From Rhizophagus clarus (lineage: Eukaryota > Glomeromycota > Glomeromycetes > Glomerales > Glomeraceae): DNA of 64,000 nucleotides. Below are positions 11,720-22,427 of this stretch, piece by piece (within the stretch, counting starts at the first letter, position 1; the number at the start of each line of letters is the position of its first letter). The stretch covers positions 1,736,001-1,800,000 of the forward strand of contig BLAL01000194.1 of NCBI GenBank assembly GCA_015698045.1. The letters run 5' to 3'. The translations under genes and the position numbers were made by a program. The notes under the pieces were generated by a model that made no database searches, was not told where the DNA came from, and saw only the letters and a program-made list of their open reading frames with translations.

Positions 11720-13453
11720 TCATGCATTTTCATTTTGCTGATCAACATCGATAGCATTGGCTAATACTAATGCTGAGTATAAATCTTCAATCAAATCATT
11801 TGCATCCTAGACAAAATAAAATATTATATCAATGGTATTATTATAAGGAATCATTTTCATTTAACTGATCAAACACAATGCTTACTTCAATGCCAACACA
11901 GAGACGAATCAAATCTTCAGGAAATCCTCTTTCCTGCCGTATTGCAGCAGGAATACTAGCATGAGACATCCTACACGGCATACTATTTTATAATAAATAA
12001 CATCCATTTGGAATGAGTCACAAATATACATAATTAAATACTGTAATCACTATTTTTCTTACCTTATCAAAGAATTAACACATCCAAAACTGACACTAAT
12101 CGCCCATATTTTTGTTGATTCTACAACTCGTTCACTAATTTCTACATCTCCTGTTACAAAACTTAATACGGCACCAGGTCCACAGGACATAGTAAAATGT
12201 AATTCGTATTGTGGATGTGACTTTAACCCTGGATACATAACTTTGAAACCATGATATTCAAGGAATTCTGCAATTTGCATAGCATTGGCTTGTTGTTTTT
12301 CCATGCGAACTCCAAGTGTCTTTATACCACGAAGGAGCAGCCACGAATCAAATGGAGGAAGGCCAGATCCTGTTGCATTAATAGTGAAATAGATTTTCTA
12401 GATATAAATGAAAAAAAAAAATAAATTGAGCTATCAATCACCAATTCATGATTTCTCAAGAAAGATACGATTTTATTTATATAAATTACCTCTGCGACAA
12501 CTTCATCCTTAACTCCAATAACACCAGCCATTAAATCATGATGTCCACTAAGATATTTCGTTCCAGAATGAATTTCAATATCAGCACCAAATTCCAAGGT
12601 TCTTTGGAGATAAGGAGACATCATCGTATTATCAACCACTACCAAAGCATTTGGACATCTCTCATGCACAACAGCCGCAATGGTAGGAATGTCTGATATT
12701 TTAAATAATGGGTTCGTTGGTGATTCCAATAAAATAAGTCTAGTCTTGGTTGGATGCAAGTATTGCATAAGTGTATCCACGGAAGTTGTATCAATATGAT
12801 GTATTTTAATATCACAACTTTTGTTGAGAAATGCTAGGAGGCGATTGGTACCTTAAAAAGTACAAATTTGAATATAATATACATATATGTATATATCATT
12901 ATTTATTGAAAATTTACCTCCATACAAATCGTTCCCTGCAATGATTTCCTCGCCCGATTTAACTAGACGAGCGACCACATCTAATGCACTCATCCCACTG
13001 GTAACCACAAAAGCACGGTTGGCAGACATAATTTTTGCAATATGATTTTCTATCAAATAATAAATGTATTTGTTCGAGTAATTTACTATAGAATTCCGGA
13101 AGCTTAGACAGTATGGATCCAGCTACAGCATAGCGCAATAAAAGTTTTCACTGCACTACACTTATATGGATGAATTGGTGCTTATTGTAAATATCAAGTA
13201 AGAGTTTAAGCGTAGTTGCCAAACACTCACCTAAGTGTGAACGAGTGGGATTACCGCTTCGACTATAATCATACTCTCCCATTTGGGTTGCTGAAGATTG
13301 TTTGAACGTAGCTGACTGATAAATAGGCACAGAAGCAGAAGCATAAGGATCTTTTATTCCATCGGAATTGCCTATGAAAACTAGTTCTGTTGCAAGTTTA
13401 TATCTAAGACGATTTGAAGTTTGAGAAGTTTTTGTAAGTGGTCCGGAATTCAT
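11720..13453 (-). CDS. Cystathionine beta-lyase (PLP-dependent Cys/Met metabolism enzyme)
   Basis: Cytosolic PLP enzyme that cleaves cystathionine to homocysteine, pyruvate and ammonia in methionine biosynthesis. Six exons: 13231-13453, 12918-13049, 12490-12851, 12063-12397, 11886-11982, 11720-11806, giving 1236 nt and 411 aa, the normal family length; all introns are GT-AG and frame is kept throughout. Visible family blocks in order: YDYSRSGNPTRSHLENH, VTSGMSALDVVARL, DLYGGTNRLL, LLESPTNPLFKISDIP, VVDNTMMSPYLQ, then the PLP-lysine block HSGTKYLSGHHDLMAG, TINATGSGLPPFDSWLL, VSFGCVNSLISMPCRMSHA and DLIRLCVGIED. The C-terminal blocks fit fungal beta-lyase (Str3/MetG type) better than gamma-lyase or gamma-synthase, but that split is made from memory of the families. 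It stands alone between transposon-rich flanks, with no in-frame stop. Start chosen as the first ATG in the frame. Confidence 0.92.
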
Positions 13454-15600
13454 TTTATTATATTTCTAACGTAGGAATTTTCTTTGCAAATGTCTTTGAT
13501 TTCAATCAAGTTTTAAAAAAAAAGATGTTTCATAGATTGGAGTATGCACCCCTTTTTTGTGTGCCAGGATCGTGGCTCAGCAAATTTAAAAAAAACATCA
13601 TTAGATTTTTTTTCTTTGACATAAAGTTTTCAAACTTGTACTGTGGATGTAATTTCACCTGCTCTGCAAATTTACTTAGGATTTGGAAGAAAATTTTGAA
13701 TGCCGATTTTGACTTTACATATTAATGATTGATTCTACCGTCTTTGTTGATCATTTCAAAAATGGATTTCGTGAAAGAAAGGTTTTGTTAAATAAGTTAA
13801 TAATGATATTTAAAATCGCCTTTATCGCTCTAAGTAAACTTAAAGAGCAGCCAAAATTATATTTATCTAACAATTTTTGAGATTATATGTTGTTAAAAAA
13901 ATTTTTTTTTTTATAATTTTGTTGCGCCACAATCTGTTGGCTATGCCACAAACCTGGCATTCAAAAAACAAATGCGGAGTATGGTAACGCAAGAAATTAC
14001 CAATTGTGGCAGTGGCTGGTAGATGGAGAAATGTGGCGTACATTAGCCCTTATAGGTATTTGTTTATATGATATACTATGCAAAATTTAATAGATAATAT
14101 AGCATACTCAGATATAAGTTTTTTCTTTATTTTATCTCTTCATAGTTTAGCATCTTATTTGTAGATAAAAGTATTTTATTAAAACCTGGCAATAAGCTGG
14201 AAATAATAAAGATAAAGATTATTAACTTTTAAATATATTTTATCAATATAGTTTGTTCTCTTATAAAATACAAATAAAATACTTTTTTATGTTTAAAAAA
14301 AAAAAAAATAAAATAATAAATTTGTAATCAAAATATTATATATTATTTTTTTTTTTTTAGTTAAAAGAAGTGCTAAAAGACTTTATATTATATTATAATA
14401 AAATGTACTGATTCAGTTAAATTAATATTATTATATATTACAGTATTTTCTTTTTACTAAATCACTTAATTTGAATTATTAAATAAGAATCTAGTATAAT
14501 AAAGTCAATAATTTACACTTATATAGGATAATTTGAATAAAGTATTATTCTAAATAGATAAAATTATCAAGATATTCATTCCATTACTTGTGGTTTGATT
14601 TATTATTAAAAAATAATATATCCTGCAAAAAAAATGCATGTTATATAATTTATCAACTTTCTATGATTTGAAATTTAAATAGAAAAAACTGGCAAATATA
14701 ATTATATATTATGTAATATAATAATCTGTAAAATCTATATAAAATAATTAATAAAATTTTTTAATTATAATTAGTTTGCTATTAAAAATTATATATTGTA
14801 TGATTTGCTGATTTGAAAGCAATAATACAATTATAATAATAATTATGTGAGTTACTCAACAATTTTTGTTTCATCTACTGTAATTATGCTTAATGTTACT
14901 CTTATTAAAATAAAATAAAATAAAATAGAAATAAAAATAATAATTTTTTATAACATTGCTAATTTCTTTATTAATATTTTATAGATAATAAATCTTTATT
15001 TTAGAATTGCACTTATAGTATATATTAATACTCTGCTGATTGTAAACATTATTGTTCTAATTCTGTACAATCTTTAATTAAGTAATTAAATCCAGAATAA
15101 TTGCAAATTTATCTGTTATTATTTTCTTTATTTTATTCTAAATGTACATTATTCTGTTTATTATATTATATATTGATCAATCAAATTTTTGAATCAAGTA
15201 TAGTAATAATAAAAAGATATGAAAATAATCATATGATTATAATGCTTTGCCTTTCTAGTTAAAGGAGTGTTTATAAAAAATTTAAGCTTATATGGCCTGC
15301 TATAAGTAATGCAATTATATGACAATCTAAAATATTATAAATACAAATTATTTTAATTTAAGCATCATTGTAGTTCCAATAAATCAATTTAGAAATCACT
15401 GTTTTTATTATTAATATGATTATAATTCAATTTATATTTAATTTTCTAATAATCAAATAATGAGATATAAGCTTTTGTATTAAAATAATAATTATAATAT
15501 TATTATATTCTTTTAGCATTTCAAAATTTCAAGTGTATCATTGCTATTTAATCTTTATTAAAATATTTCTTATTGGTTTTATATTCTGCTTTATGTTCTT
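13454..15600. other. Upstream region of the lyase gene and long AT-rich spacer
   Basis: The first 300-600 bp must contain the lyase promoter; they are less AT-biased (for example 13540-13720 and 13920-14050) but show no motif I can name. An overlapping plus-strand frame at 13438-13725 has no recognised domain. From 14060 on the sequence is plain AT-rich spacer. Confidence 0.5.
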
Positions 15601-15628
15601 TTATTATTTCTTTTCCTTCCTAAACTTT

Positions 15629-16228
15629 TCATTCTATTACATAAGTATTTAATTGTTCTCTTATTTCACTTTCATCTTTATTATATGAACCTAATTCTAT
15701 CTTCATTTGCCTATATTCTAAAATTATTTTATTGTCTAATATTTCTTTTTCTGTATATCTCCAATTTAATAATTTTCTTATTTCTTTTAACTTTGCTAAT
15801 GATGTTATTTCTTTAATCTGTTCTAATATTTCATATACTTCTTCTTCATTATCATTTACTTTTTCGTAATAATCTTTATTCTTTATCTTTCTTATCCACC
15901 ACTCTTCTAATTCTGTTTTTATTTCTTTATCTGATTTTTCTTTTATTTTCATATATTTTTCTATAAATTCTTTATTATAGATTAAGTATTTTTCAAATCC
16001 TAAGTTTAGTATTCTTATTATATTTTCCTTTTCTATATTAATCTCTTTATTTTGTAATATTTCTATAATATTATCTATTGCATCTTCATCAGTAGTTCCA
16101 GTACTTTCTACTTCTTCTACATCATATTCCAATTTCTGGTAATTCTCTTTTAACCAAATATTCATAATATCTTTTACATCATTATCCTTATTATATCTTA
16201 TTTCAATGTACTTTTCTATAAATCTCAA
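15629..16228 (-). CDS. Lys/Glu-rich open frame, unrecognised (199 codons), probably TE-derived
   Basis: An ATG-to-stop frame of 199 codons with many Lys, Glu, Ile and Asn residues and few low-complexity runs; it contains WWIRKIKNKDYYEKV and LLNWRYTEKEILDNKIIL. Composition and codon use match fragments at 19176-19860, 20507-20764, 21671-21930 and 26582-26779, so it is probably one part of a larger multi-copy coding element that has been broken by insertions. Sequence just upstream (16230-16480, minus) is of the same type but closed by stops. I do not recognise the family; a retroelement or DNA-transposon accessory protein is possible, a host gene less so. Confidence 0.4.
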   Translation of the reverse strand: MRFIEKYIEIRYNKDNDVKDIMNIWLKENYQKLEYDVEEVESTGTTDEDAIDNIIEILQNKEINIEKENIIRILNLGFEKYLIYNKEFIEKYMKIKEKSDKEIKTELEEWWIRKIKNKDYYEKVNDNEEEVYEILEQIKEITSLAKLKEIRKLLNWRYTEKEILDNKIILEYRQMKIELGSYNKDESEIREQLNTYVIE

Positions 16229-16571
16229 ATTAAATATATTGTACTTTACAAATTCAAACCTAATAATCTCTCTATATCATTATCACTTATTAATCTTACT
16301 ATTATTTCTTCTATATCTTTACATTTTTTTTCTATTGAATTGTCTGATTTTTCATCACTGTTGAATCTCTTCATTTCTTGTATTGCTTTCTTCTATTCCA
16401 TAGCTTCTTCTATACTTATTTTGAATCCTTTAGTAAAGTGAAACTTTTCTATTACTTCTGATAGGACCCCAAAGAATACATATAATACTGGGGTCCAGTT
16501 TTGTATAGACTTACTATCAGTAAGTTATATGTTTGATTTTGTATAACCAACTAGTAATTTTTGATAAGTCA

Positions 16572-17636
16572 TAGGACTCTGATCAATTTCAGTAATTACC
16601 AAACCGTACTGACCAGTTTCAGTATCAGAGCGGTTTCAGTTTTATGATTTATTGAACTGAAACTTTCAGTATTAGTTTTGTGATTTACTGAACTGATTTA
16701 CTGATAATAAAAACATTTTTTTTTATAAGAAAAACGTCTTTTTATTAAATAATGTAGTTAAAAAAAAATGTTGTGAAATGTTTTTTACATAAACGTTTGA
16801 TATAAAAAATAACGTTTCACAATGTTATTTTTGCAAAACTTGTAAAAAACTTGTGAAACATTTTTTACATAAACAATTTGATAAAAAATAACGTTTCATA
16901 ATATTATTTTTGCAAACATTGTAAAAAACATTGTGAAACATTTTTTATATAAACGATTTGATAAAAAATAACATTTCACAACGTTATTTTTGCAAAACTT
17001 GTAAAAAACGTTGCGAAATGTTTTTTACATAAATGATTTGATAAAAAAATAACGTTTTGCAACATTATTTTTGCAGAACTTGTAAAAAATGTTGCAAAAC
17101 ATTTTTTACATAAACAATTTAATATGAAAAATAACATTTCGTAACATTATTTTTGCGAACATTGTAAAAAATGTTGTGAAACATTTTTTGCATAAATGTT
17201 TGATATAAAAAAATAATGTTTTACAAGTTATTTTTGCAAAACTTGTAAAAAATGTTGCGAAACATTTTTTACATCAGAAATTTAATATAGAAAATAACGT
17301 TTCGCAACCTTATTTTCTTTTTTATTTAAAAATGTTGCGAAATATTTTTATAAAACGATTTAATATAAAAAAAACGTCTCGCAACATTTTTTTTGTCACT
17401 TTAATAAAAAATGTTGCGAAACATTTTTTTATGAATGATTTGATAAGAAAAAAACGTTTCGCAACTTTTTTTTGCTAAACGTTGCGAAACATTTTTTTAC
17501 TAAAAATATTCAGTAAATCGGTTCAGTTTTGGTAATTACCAATCAGTTTCAGTAATCATTAATACCGATACTGATTAATTCAGTTCGGTATCAGTTTTTG
17601 CAAAAATTGAACTGAACTGAACCGATCAGAGCCCTA
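16572..17636. mobile_element. Non-autonomous hAT-type element with internal palindromic tandem repeats
   Basis: A 1065-bp element flanked by a perfect 8-bp duplication ATAAGTCA (16564-16571 and 17637-17644), the hAT signature. The left end TAGGACTCTGATCAATTTCAG matches the right end read in reverse, TAGGGCTCTGATCGGTTCAG. Just inside both ends lies a region repeating CAGTTCAGT / GGTAATTACCAA motifs. The core (about 16700-17510) is roughly ten copies of a unit near 78 bp that is itself a near-palindrome, AACGTTGCGAAACATTTTTT facing AAAAATAACGTTTCGCAACG. Unit differences are mostly CG to TG or CA. No transposase. It is inserted between repeated TTTTGTATAA-type sequences. Confidence 0.85.
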
Positions 17637-17969
17637 ATAAGTCAGATATTTATTTGTATAATGACAATTGGTTTTTAAACCAAGTCAGATTTTTATTTTG
17701 TATAATAGCATATATACCTTTGAACTCCAAAGGTTAAAAAATATATATATATATATTTTTTATATAGCTTGCATATACAAAATCTTTTAGTATCTTTTTT
17801 TTGATACTAATTTGGATAATCTATTGATATGCAATGTAATATATATATCCAACTGATCAATCTATTTTTTTTTGGCCAAAATTTTTTTTTTTCAGTTTTT
17901 TAAACCATTTAAAAAAAAATTATATATTTTTTTTTTTTTAGTTTTCTAGACCAAATTTTTTTTTTTTAA

Positions 17970-18970
17970 TTTTTACTTTTTAAGTTTACCAGATTTTTAG
18001 ACTTAAAATGTAAGTTGTAAAAGGGAAAAAGGGGGTTTTTAAAAGTTAAAGAAATGATACTAATATTTTTTTCTTTATTTCTTTAGGTTATCAGACTCCT
18101 TGGATGAACTGGACTTAAAATGTAAATTGGAAAGGAGGAGGGAGACTTTCCTTAATATTAAAGAAACGTCACTAACATTTCTTCCATTATTTTTTTAAGT
18201 TACTAGTGAACTGGACTTTGGAATGTAAATTGAAAGGAAAAAGGTGGGATTTTTTTTTAATATTAAAGAAACGTTACTAATGTTTCTGTGTATGGAAAAT
18301 AAGTTCTTTTGGAATTTATTTAAAGAAACATACTAACTGTTTCTTTTCTTATTTTTTTTATAGGTTTTAGTTTTCTAAAATCTATAAGATATGGGTAAGT
18401 GTATAAAGAATGAGTTTTTTTGTAATTTACTTAAGGTTGCTGAGCAAAACTAGGTAGTTTAGCAAACTGTCTAAATGTCGAAAGGGTAAAACTTGACGAA
18501 ACTATATTAAAATCTTAGTAAAAAATTAGCGAAACTTGACAAATGTCAAAACTTATAGTAAATCATATTAAATAGCGAAATAATAGTAAAGTACAGTCAT
18601 ACCTCCATATAGTCACCCCCTATATAAGCACATCATATATATAAGCACATATTTGAGCTTTTTGAATGGTAAAAATTATTAGAAGAATCCTTCTCTATAG
18701 TCACAATCATAATAGCACCTCTTTATAAGCACATTATGCTTTAAAAGTCACTATGTGCCTAACTGCGTGACTATAGGGAGGTACCACTGTATTATTAAAA
18801 AATCAGTAAAACTAGAGTTTAGACGTTTAGCCAAATTTAAAATTGGTTTAGGCAGGCAACCTTAAATTTACTTTGAAGAAACGTATTAACAGTTTTTTTT
18901 CTTATTTTTTTGTAGGTTCTGGCTTTCTGGTGTCTATAGAATACGAATAAATATATGAAGAATAAGTTTT
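17970..18970 (+). repeat. Exon/intron-like array B3 (diverged)
   Basis: About five units of family B: blocks such as the one beginning GTTATCAGACTCCTTGGATG (18088 on) and ending GACTTAAAAT, followed by donors GTAAGT or GTAAAT, a G/A-rich start, the AAAGAAACGTTACTAATG inverted-repeat core, and acceptors TTTCTTTAG, TTTTTTAAG or TTTTATAG. It is older than B1 and B2 (more substitutions, uneven spacing) and is interrupted by the MITE at 18594-18789; the last acceptor is near 18915. No surrounding CACTA ends were found, so this array exists outside the element that carries B1 and B2. Confidence 0.7.
18594..18789. mobile_element. MITE-like element, TA-flanked, CAGTC ends (copy 3, short)
   Basis: 196 bp, starts CAGTCATACCTCCATATAGT and ends CTATAGGGAGGTACCACTG, flanked by TA (18592-18593, 18790-18791). 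It carries several internal TATAAGCACAT / ATAGTCAC repeats. Related by ends and internal motif to the elements at 7247 and 51884. It lies inside array B3, so it inserted after that array formed. Confidence 0.75.
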
Positions 18971-19139
18971 TGTAGAGTCTTAAATTAATAAATAAATAGA
19001 ACTTAATTTTGTATAAACTCAGATTTGAAATTGTATAATTTATAATAAATTTGAATTTGTATGCTGATTTTGTATAAAGCTTTTAGAAAAATTAAACGTA
19101 TAAAGTTCTATTAAAATTTTTGAGTCTGGATCTGAATTA

Positions 19140-20905
19140 TATATGTATTCTTCAGGATCCTCTTCTAATACTATTTCACTCTTTTTCTGCATGATTCTTA
19201 TATATTTTATACTTTCTATAAATTTTTTTTACTTCTCTTTTACTAGTTATGATATCATCCTTCTTTATTATTAATTGCTTAAACCTCATCATAGTATTAT
19301 TTTCTATTTTATTAGCTAATGTTTTCTCTTTATACCATTCCCAAAATACTTGAAATCTCCTATCTAACTTCTTATCATTTAAGATATATCTATGTAATAT
19401 AAACTTACTGGATCCTTTAATTTTATTTAACATAAAACTTATTCTTTCATTGTTTTCTTCTATATTTTTATTAATTACGCATTTATCTAAAATTATTCTG
19501 ATTATTCTGACTAGAGATTTTTCTCTATACTTTGTACATTTCTTATATCTTAACATTCTTAATAATTCTTTTATTTTCCTATCTAGAGGTTTCTAATTAT
19601 CTCCTGTTTTGACTCTTTTCCAATATTTTATCATCAATTCTATTAGTATTACAATTTTTTTATTATACCCTATTATAGTTTCTTCTATCTTTGTTAGTAC
19701 CTTCCAAAACATTTTAACTTTTTGTGGTATTTTTGATTCCTCTACCTTATAACATATGTGACAAGCTTTATCATCTTTATTTTCTTTTCTGTCCTTATAG
19801 AAATCTTTTATATATTTTCTTCTTCTACTTTTTCATATATAATACCAGATACCATTTCATTTTAACAATTTTAGAAGTTTACTTTCTACTTTAAATTCTG
19901 GAAAAAATTTTAAAAGAATTTTTTTAAGTATTTCTTTTATATATTTTATTATTTATAGAGCTAGTTTTATGACATTCTGGTCTTTATTATTCATTTTTTT
20001 TTTTTAAATTTAAAATTCTATCATTATTCTCATATTTTTTTTCTCTCAATTATATTATTATTTTCTTCATTTTCTTCATTTCTCTTTCTTTTATTTTCTC
20101 TATCAATATTTTTATTGTTGTTTTTAATATTTTTTTCATAATCTGTCTCCATTCTATTATTATAGCTTTCACTTGTATTCATCTTTTTGATTATTTCTTC
20201 AATTTCTTATACTTTACAATTCATAATTATTTTAATATCATATATTTTTATTCTTTTTATCTTATCTTTTCCTATTCCATCAAATAATTTAAAAATCTTT
20301 TCTCCTTTTAAATATAAATTCCTTAAACCTGTTTTTCCCAAATTTGGTTTCTTATTTCTTATATTTCTATAGATTTCTGTTCTTATCTAGTTTTTATTTT
20401 TAATTTATATTTTTACCTTTTTTTTTATAGATATAGCCTATTTTTCTTATTCTGTCTTTTTCACTTTCAAATTTTTTCTAATTTTATATCATTTTTCTAT
20501 TGCATTCTATTCATTACTTATTACCTTCTCAATTAATTGTACTAAAGTTTTCTGATCATTAGATTCTTCTTTTTCTTCTACATTTTTCTTAAATATTGGT
20601 TTATTTAATTCTTCTAATAAATTCCAATAGCTTTTTGATCTTTTCATATCAGTTTCTTTATTATCACTTACATCATTAAATTTCTCTTCAATATTGGTTA
20701 TATTATCTTCTTCCATAATTATTTCACTACTATTATCATTTATAACTTCAACCTTATCATTCAATATTTTTCAAATATATTTTTATTTTTTTTCACAATC
20801 CACACAGTAATCTCTAAATTCTTTGTTATTCTTTTCCAATTCACATATTTCATCTTCAACATTTATTACCATCATATATTTTCAACATACTATCATATTT
20901 TTTTC
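19140..20905 (-). pseudogene. Decayed Lys/Glu-rich coding region, unrecognised
   Basis: The minus strand keeps protein-like sequence in several frames: 20507-20764 (85 codons, acidic), a stretch near 19860-19620 containing a Cys/His motif CHICYKVEESKIPQ and FWKVLTKIEETIIGYNKK, and 19176-19556 (126 codons, with FWEWYKEKTLANKIEN). Frames are separated by stops. Composition is the same as at 15629-16228 and 21671-21930, which suggests one element originally spanning 15.5-21.9 kb and now split by the hAT MITE, array B3 and the TIR element at 20913. The CxxC..H-like motif could be a nucleic-acid-binding knuckle, but that is a guess. Plus-strand frames here are shadows. Confidence 0.45.
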
Positions 20906-20912
20906 TCCATAT

Positions 20913-21666
20913 GCGCCGATTTGAGGAATTTGCCAATCATCAATTATATGGCGTAGTACAGATTAAAATCGATCAAAACTGTCCCTACATAAGAAAAAAT
21001 AAGCCAAAAAATACTTAAAAAAACTTTTAAGATCTTTTCCAAAAAAATTTACCTCTTTAACCTGAAACCAGTAGAAGAAATTTCTAAAAAAAGGAATAAA
21101 AATATTATAAAATTAGTTTATTTAAAAAAAAGTAAGAATAAGCACCAGAATAATGATTTAACGAAAAAAAATTGATTGAAAAATAATTAATAACGAATAT
21201 CAAATAGATTTTAACTAAATAAACTAATCAATATATAATTTAAATTCACTAAAACATCGTTATTAATCTTAGAATTATTTATTTATTGAAAGATTATTTT
21301 TGAATAATTTTGCTGCCTAAATAAATTTTTTTTTATAAACTATTGAAAAAAAAATAAAAAAATAGCTCCAAGTTATATTTAATGTAAAATAACTACTAAT
21401 ATACTTGCCAAAATTCTCAACTTACATAATGTAAAAACTGGTGGAAAAGTTTGATGGGGAAGTTGATGGGAAGTTTAATATGGAGTTTACGAAAGAAAAA
21501 AATTTTTTAATGCTACTTTTGTTGAAGTAATTTCTCGATATTTGTGTCATATGATCATGTAGCACAAGAGTGATCCTTTTTGTGAAACTTATTTAACTTA
21601 ATTTTTATCTAATTATCATCAAATTCCTTAATTTAGGCTAATTTTGTTAATTCCGAAAATCGGCGG
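20913..21666. mobile_element. TIR element with GCGCCGATTT ends, 754 bp
   Basis: Left end GCGCCGATTTGAGGAATT; right end read in reverse CCGCCGATTTTCGGAATT. ATAT on both sides (20909-20912 and 21667-21670) may be the target duplication. Both flanks are the same kind of pyrimidine-rich sequence (the Lys/Glu-rich minus-strand coding region), so the element sits inside it. No transposase. A truncated relative lies at about 5940-6240. Superfamily not assigned. Confidence 0.65.
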
Positions 21667-21670
21667 ATAT

Positions 21671-21930
21671 GCTTTTTTCAATTTCTAATTCCTCTTTTTT
21701 TAACAATTCATGTATTAACTCAATTCTTTCTACTAATTCTTTATTATTTTTCATTTTTTCATAAAATTCAAAATCTTCTGTATTAAATACTTCAATTTTT
21801 TTTCAATTATATTTTCACATGTATTCATATTTTTTTCAATATATTCTTGATTTATTTTCACTTCTTGTATTGATAATTTAACTTTTATTCTTAATATTTT
21901 TACTTTAATTTTATTTTTCAAATTTTTATA
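21671..21930 (-). pseudogene. Continuation of the Lys/Glu-rich region beyond the TIR element
   Basis: Same pyrimidine-rich plus strand and Lys/Glu/Asn-rich minus-strand reading as 19140-20905, with stops. It ends where the retroposed sequence begins near 21936. Confidence 0.35.
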
Positions 21931-22427
21931 TGGGGGAACTCTTTCTGCAGATCCGTAAAACCAAATTTTTGTGGAAAAATAAATTTTATTTTCACTATAA
22001 AGAAAGGATTTATACTAACAAAACCAGCCAAAAAAGTAGAAAAACTGGACTCGTCACCTTTGGTTACTATAAACTATGACTCAAAGAATTCACATTCTGA
22101 CCGTTTTCATAACATTATTATAGACTTTTTATCAGACCTTGTCGCTAAGAACTCATCTTTTTTTAACTCCATAATATTTTCAGATCCAAGTGGAGTAGAA
22201 AGGTTTCTTAACAAATATGAGGACTAACAAGTTCCTGGTAGTAAGTTATAGCAAAAGTCGACAATGACGACTGCTACCCCTAAACTGCTTGCTTTTTGGC
22301 TTGCTTTCTCAATACTTTTCTCTTGAATGACGAACTCATAAGAATATTATCTATGGATTCTAAAATTCATTGAGAATTGAAAAACTAGAATGCAATGTAT
22401 TTAGATATGAAAATCTAGGGGGATCCT

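Noticed and set aside
12853-13056. Separate small proteins in the lyase region
   Set aside because: They are single exons of one spliced gene read into its introns.
13438-13725. 95-codon plus-strand frame upstream of the lyase gene
   Set aside because: Overlaps the lyase start on the other strand, no domain, Phe-rich.
16480-19130. LTR retrotransposon suggested by repeated TTTTGTATAA sequence on both sides
   Set aside because: No long direct repeats, primer-binding site or retroelement protein found; the interval is explained by a hAT MITE, array B3 and a small MITE.
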